Made by a program: the position numbers and the translations under genes. From Acidobacteria bacterium UBA6911 (GTDB taxonomy: Bacteria; Acidobacteriota; UBA6911), in contig DKBB01000130.1 in assembly GCA_002451015.1 (NCBI GenBank), positions 1 to 8,287 on the forward strand: a DNA stretch of 8,287 nt. The letters are read 5' to 3'. Below the pieces are notes generated by a model. That model made no database searches and had not been told where the DNA came from. It was given only the letters and a program-made list of their open reading frames with translations. Of this stretch, positions 5,273 through 8,287 are shown one piece after another. The stretch's first letter is position 1, and each line of letters opens with the position of its first letter.

Positions 5273-7924
5273 CTAAAAAGTTTCCCAATGCAGCACCTGC
5301 ACGGCATTTCCACCGACCGTGCCGGTAAAGAGCATACCGGTGCCGCCAAAACCATTTTCATCAATTTCAGCGTCGAGATTGACTTCCCTCGGATAATCAT
5401 ACAGATCACCGCTGCGGCTTTCTGCGGTAGAGGTCACGGAGGCCGACAACCTTCCGTCAATCACCTTCATTTCAACCAGGCATTCCGCGATGAATGCGCT
5501 TGACATGAGTTTCCTGGTCAGGGGAGTTGTCTTTCCGTTCTCATATTTGATCAGCGAGAACGCACAGCCTGCGGCAGCCCCATCGCCGTTATAGCCAAGT
5601 GCGGCGATCTCGGTCGTGTTCAGGCGTTCGATGCGAAGGGCATACCCGCTTATGGCTGCAAGGTCGAACTTGATGAAAACATCCAGGAACTGATCGGTCG
5701 CTGAACCGAAGCCTTGACCGGAAGTCTTTTTAGGTTTAAACAGCGCTCGAACGGACATATCACCGAAATTGCCGCCCACAGGCGTATAGAATAAGAGAGC
5801 CCCTCTGCTGGTCTGTTCCAGCCCCCTATATCTCCCAGATCCGCTCTGCCCGGCTGCGTATGTCCAGGAGTCGGGTTTCGGAGTATAACGCGGGGTTGGC
5901 GGACTCATTGCCTCATCGTAGCAATCGGGTGAGAAGTACCCGTCCAGCGTCCATGTGCCGGGCAGTATCAAAGGCTGAGGATCGGTGGGGAGGTTGTGGA
6001 AGTCGGTGTCTATCCTGTTGCTCTTGACATCCTCCGCTGTCACCGGGAAATTTGAATACACGGTTTTCGGGTCCCCCGGATCACAGCGTTTGTGTTTGGG
6101 CTGGATGGTGGCCATCAGATAATATCCAACGTCACCTTCGGACATTGTGTAGGCAGTCTCCGGATCGCCCGAGCGGGTGACGGCAACCTTCAAGGCATCG
6201 CTGCCATCGGTATCTTTACAGCGATACCATGTGATGAGCGACTCGTCCTTAATGCCGCCCAGGTCGAGCTCATAAACCAGATTTACGCTGCCGTTTTCAG
6301 ACTTTACGATTGCAGGCTCAAGGACAAAACCGGGAGCCTCGATGTATGGCGGCTCAACAGTGAGTTCAAACACGGCTTCGATGCCTAATTTATTTTTGGC
6401 AACGATAATGACGTCGACATCATCCTGGGTGTCGTTCGAGCCGGACACGGTAAGAGTTCCGTTTTTATCGTCGGTTATGTGGATATATTGCGACATCGAC
6501 GGATTCTTCGTTGCGAAGGTCCAGTTTCCCAATGCTGGGCTCATGGCATAATCGGCTGGCGATACACTGTAATGCAACACCGACTCAGTCTGACCTGAAC
6601 GGATCGTGGCGCTTGATGCGGGATTAAGCGTCAGCTCGGCCGTCATGGGAATGCTGAGATAATAATTCTCCGCCTTACCCTGTGCAACGGCTGCAGCTTT
6701 TATCGCATCGGTGTAGTTAAAAGGATCGAAGCCGGAGAGAATATTGGGTACGTTATAGTATGTCTTACCGTTGTAAACGAGCTTATATGCCTTCAAAAGC
6801 TCGGAACCTTCAGTCATTACCACGGTGGCACCGGGCGTCGCATATTCCTGTATGACATAGGGCTTGCCGTCAAGCGTGACGTTGTACTGATAAGAGCGCG
6901 TGGTATTGGTTTGGGGTATTCTGTCCCAGGATATCCCAGCCGTCATGCCGGCATTTACAAGCTCGGGGCTGCGGTGGAAACGGGTATCCACGCAGACGAG
7001 ACCGTTGCCGGGACCATCGACAAACCCGAATATATAGGTTCCCCCGTCCTGGTAGTTGTTCGTGAAAGGCGTAAGATATATGTCACAGTCAAAGAATTTG
7101 CCTGCAGAGAAGTTCACGTTGTAAAGCTCAAGGCTGCAGCCTATGTAAACGCTGTTGAAGAAAGAAGCATGGCCGCTGCTTTCCAGGTGACAGTTCAGGT
7201 AGGTCATTGCAAAAGGGAGCAGATTCAAACGGCTGATGAAGTTTGAGTTGACCGCAACGCCGTCTCCGCCACGATAGTTGAACAGTTGTGCCTGAGCAAT
7301 AGCCTCTGCGCGCTTCTTGCGGTTGAATTCCGGCAACAGAGGAAATTCCAGGTCCACGTTGCAGAAGTTGCCGAACGTTACGTTTTCGGACTTCAAACCA
7401 ATGCCGTGAATGCTGAACATTGTAAAGTTACCCGAAGCACCCTGTGTCTGGCCTCGGTTGACCGCGTATACCACATTGTCCGGATTAGTGCTCAGGCCAT
7501 AAAAGTAAAGGTAGTTGCAGGTAATTGTCAAACCTGTCGGGGAATAGCCACCAGGTTCCGGAACACGAATTTCAGGGTCGTCCGGGTCGTCAACCCAATA
7601 CACGCCGGGCGCGGTGAGCAGCATCATCGGCTTATCCGCCGTGCCGCTGGTCAGAGCCGCTGCGGCATCCTGAATATTGTTGAATGCATAGGGATTATCT
7701 GCGATTTGATTGTCGTCAAGACGATAATCAAGGAAGATCGTATTTGCATCGAGCGTAAAAGTCTTTCCTTCCCATGCAACTCTTTCGCCATCAAATGTGA
7801 TGGATTCTGCAGGATCCAGCGAGGTGTAACCGGTGTATGCTTTTTCTTCGGACGAAACAGGCATCAAAGCGGCGATCAGGCTGAGTGCGAGAACGACGGC
7901 GAGTGTGCAGGGAATTTTCTTCAT
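5273..7924 (-). CDS. Secreted beta-helix protein, pectinesterase/pectate-lyase-like, multidomain
   Basis: This is an 883-residue protein. MKKIPCTLAVVLALSLIAAL followed by a polar stretch is a Sec signal peptide (cleavage near 24-26); there is no lipobox. Residues about 60-330 fit a right-handed parallel beta-helix: NIQDAAAAL (83-91) and LLTAPGVYWV (102-111) resemble the opening of pectinesterase/pectate-lyase folds, followed by LTITCNYLYFYGL (132-144), AVNRGQTQGASGNFTMF (154-170), NVTFGNFCNVDLEFPL (181-196) and FISRLNLLPF (229-238), with short Asn/Cys-bearing strand repeats. I recall similar segments in CE8-like proteins of gut and soil anaerobes, but a catalytic Asp pair is not obvious, so activity is uncertain. 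Residues about 430-525 and 526-633 look like Ig-like modules. Residues about 650-883 look like a laminin-G/concanavalin-type jelly roll that may bind glycan. No surface anchor or sorting motif is visible. Base composition is less GC-rich than in the other genes, hinting at a different origin. The likely role is extracellular polysaccharide binding or de-esterification. Confidence 0.75.
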   Translation of the reverse strand: MKKIPCTLAVVLALSLIAALMPVSSEEKAYTGYTSLDPAESITFDGERVAWEGKTFTLDANTIFLDYRLDDNQIADNPYAFNNIQDAAAALTSGTADKPMMLLTAPGVYWVDDPDDPEIRVPEPGGYSPTGLTITCNYLYFYGLSTNPDNVVYAVNRGQTQGASGNFTMFSIHGIGLKSENVTFGNFCNVDLEFPLLPEFNRKKRAEAIAQAQLFNYRGGDGVAVNSNFISRLNLLPFAMTYLNCHLESSGHASFFNSVYIGCSLELYNVNFSAGKFFDCDIYLTPFTNNYQDGGTYIFGFVDGPGNGLVCVDTRFHRSPELVNAGMTAGISWDRIPQTNTTRSYQYNVTLDGKPYVIQEYATPGATVVMTEGSELLKAYKLVYNGKTYYNVPNILSGFDPFNYTDAIKAAAVAQGKAENYYLSIPMTAELTLNPASSATIRSGQTESVLHYSVSPADYAMSPALGNWTFATKNPSMSQYIHITDDKNGTLTVSGSNDTQDDVDVIIVAKNKLGIEAVFELTVEPPYIEAPGFVLEPAIVKSENGSVNLVYELDLGGIKDESLITWYRCKDTDGSDALKVAVTRSGDPETAYTMSEGDVGYYLMATIQPKHKRCDPGDPKTVYSNFPVTAEDVKSNRIDTDFHNLPTDPQPLILPGTWTLDGYFSPDCYDEAMSPPTPRYTPKPDSWTYAAGQSGSGRYRGLEQTSRGALLFYTPVGGNFGDMSVRALFKPKKTSGQGFGSATDQFLDVFIKFDLAAISGYALRIERLNTTEIAALGYNGDGAAAGCAFSLIKYENGKTTPLTRKLMSSAFIAECLVEMKVIDGRLSASVTSTAESRSGDLYDYPREVNLDAEIDENGFGGTGMLFTGTVGGNAVQVLHWETF

Positions 7925-7933
7925 TGCAGCCTA

Positions 7934-7938
7934 TCCTT
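7934..7938 (-). promoter_or_regulatory. Ribosome binding site for the beta-helix gene
   Basis: AAGGA lies 9 bases before the ATG at 7924 and is preceded by a run of A. This supports the start with the MKK signal peptide. Confidence 0.6.
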
Positions 7939-7992
7939 TTTTTTCTGCCGTGTACTGTACGAGATGCGCCGCTACGTTAATAAAGACCAGTC

Positions 7993-8018
7993 GTGTATTC
8001 AAACATATTTCGATACAC
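7993..8018. repeat. Inverted repeat GTGTAT-N14-ATACAC upstream of the beta-helix gene
   Basis: Perfect 6-bp arms (7993-7998 and 8013-8018) flank an AT-rich 14-base spacer. It sits 69-94 bp before the start codon, in the region expected to hold the promoter, so an operator is plausible. I could not place a convincing -35/-10 pair. Confidence 0.35.
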
Positions 8019-8049
8019 TTTACGGATTCCGGAAATATATCAAAAATTC

Positions 8050-8083
8050 ATTGTAGGGGCGACCTTGTGTTCGCCCCTACAAT
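8050..8083. repeat. Extragenic palindrome of the GTAGGGGCGA type (13-bp stem)
   Basis: ATTGTAGGGGCGA (8050-8062) and its exact reverse complement (8071-8083) flank the 8-base loop CCTTGTGT. Hairpins with GTAGGGGCGA arms are familiar as dispersed intergenic palindromes in many bacterial genomes, often seen in clostridia and other anaerobes. Read on the minus strand, the stem is followed by GAATTTTTG, so it could also stop transcription entering from beyond the window before the beta-helix gene's own promoter region. The structure is certain; its class is recalled, not verified. Confidence 0.75.
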
Positions 8084-8287
8084 AAAAATGCGACTTGGAT
8101 AATGATTGTTCCCTATGTCTCAGGAATGAACCCTGGATAATTATGGTCCGGGTGTCTGAAACGCGTTCCGCAACTGGGGGATAGAGGCAGCTTGAAAACG
8201 AAGCGCCGATTCAGGCGCCGTAAGAGACTATCTGCCGATTCGAATGGTTCCTAATTGAAATGATTTTCCACTGTTGGGATTCCTGCA
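8084..8287. other. Non-coding edge region, possible insertion-sequence end remnant
   Basis: No convincing gene is present. Positions 8111-8163 hold two imperfect repeats of a unit like CTATGTCTCAGGAATGAAC and TTATGGTCCGGGTGTCTGAA. Such degenerate CTATGTC..GG.. repeats are typical of the ends of IS21- and IS481-type elements. A small hairpin GCGCC-GATTCA-GGCGC (8203-8218) and a repeated GCCGATTC (8205-8212, 8234-8241) follow. The transposase, if any, would be beyond the window, so this is a weak call. Confidence 0.25.

Noticed and set aside
7286..8056. 256-residue plus-strand frame antisense to the beta-helix gene's start
   Set aside because: It crosses the start codon, SD and upstream inverted repeat of the supported gene, with no domain content.

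Overview
The window looks like chromosomal DNA of a Gram-negative (diderm) bacterium. The evidence is a predicted outer-membrane beta-barrel ending in an aromatic residue, a lipoprotein with a lipobox, several Sec signal peptides and c-type cytochromes. A lineage rich in multiheme cytochromes (Desulfuromonadia-like, Acidobacteriota-like or similar) would fit, but I cannot assign a taxon from this sequence alone. The genes on the left (about 1-4980) are visibly GC-rich. The large gene on the right and the intergenic DNA around it are less so.

Layout. (1) Positions 2-2648, plus strand: a two-gene redox cassette. A monoheme cytochrome c domain is fused to an apparent outer-membrane beta-barrel (5' end cut off by the window). 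It overlaps by 11 bp a secreted pentaheme cytochrome c with a C-terminal beta-rich domain. (2) Positions 2827-4976, minus strand, convergent with the first cassette: a compact pair consisting of a DUF3300 protein followed by a DUF2950 lipoprotein. (3) Positions 4977-5272: an AT-rich spacer with three short inverted repeats and no clear gene. (4) Positions 5273-7924, minus strand: an 883-residue secreted multidomain protein with an N-terminal right-handed beta-helix (pectinesterase/pectate-lyase-like) region, Ig-like middle domains and a laminin-G/concanavalin-like C-terminus. (5) Positions 7925-8287: non-coding DNA with a 13-bp perfect hairpin of the 'GTAGGGGCGA' type, another inverted repeat, and possible remains of an insertion-sequence end.

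How the genes may work together. The barrel-cytochrome and the pentaheme cytochrome are probably co-translated and could form an electron route across or at the outer membrane; this is inference. The DUF3300/DUF2950 pair is a recurrent envelope gene pair of unknown function. The beta-helix protein is probably an independent extracellular polysaccharide-active or binding protein, and its composition and flanking repeats hint at separate acquisition. The strongest candidate for an under-described system is the barrel-cytochrome/pentaheme cassette.
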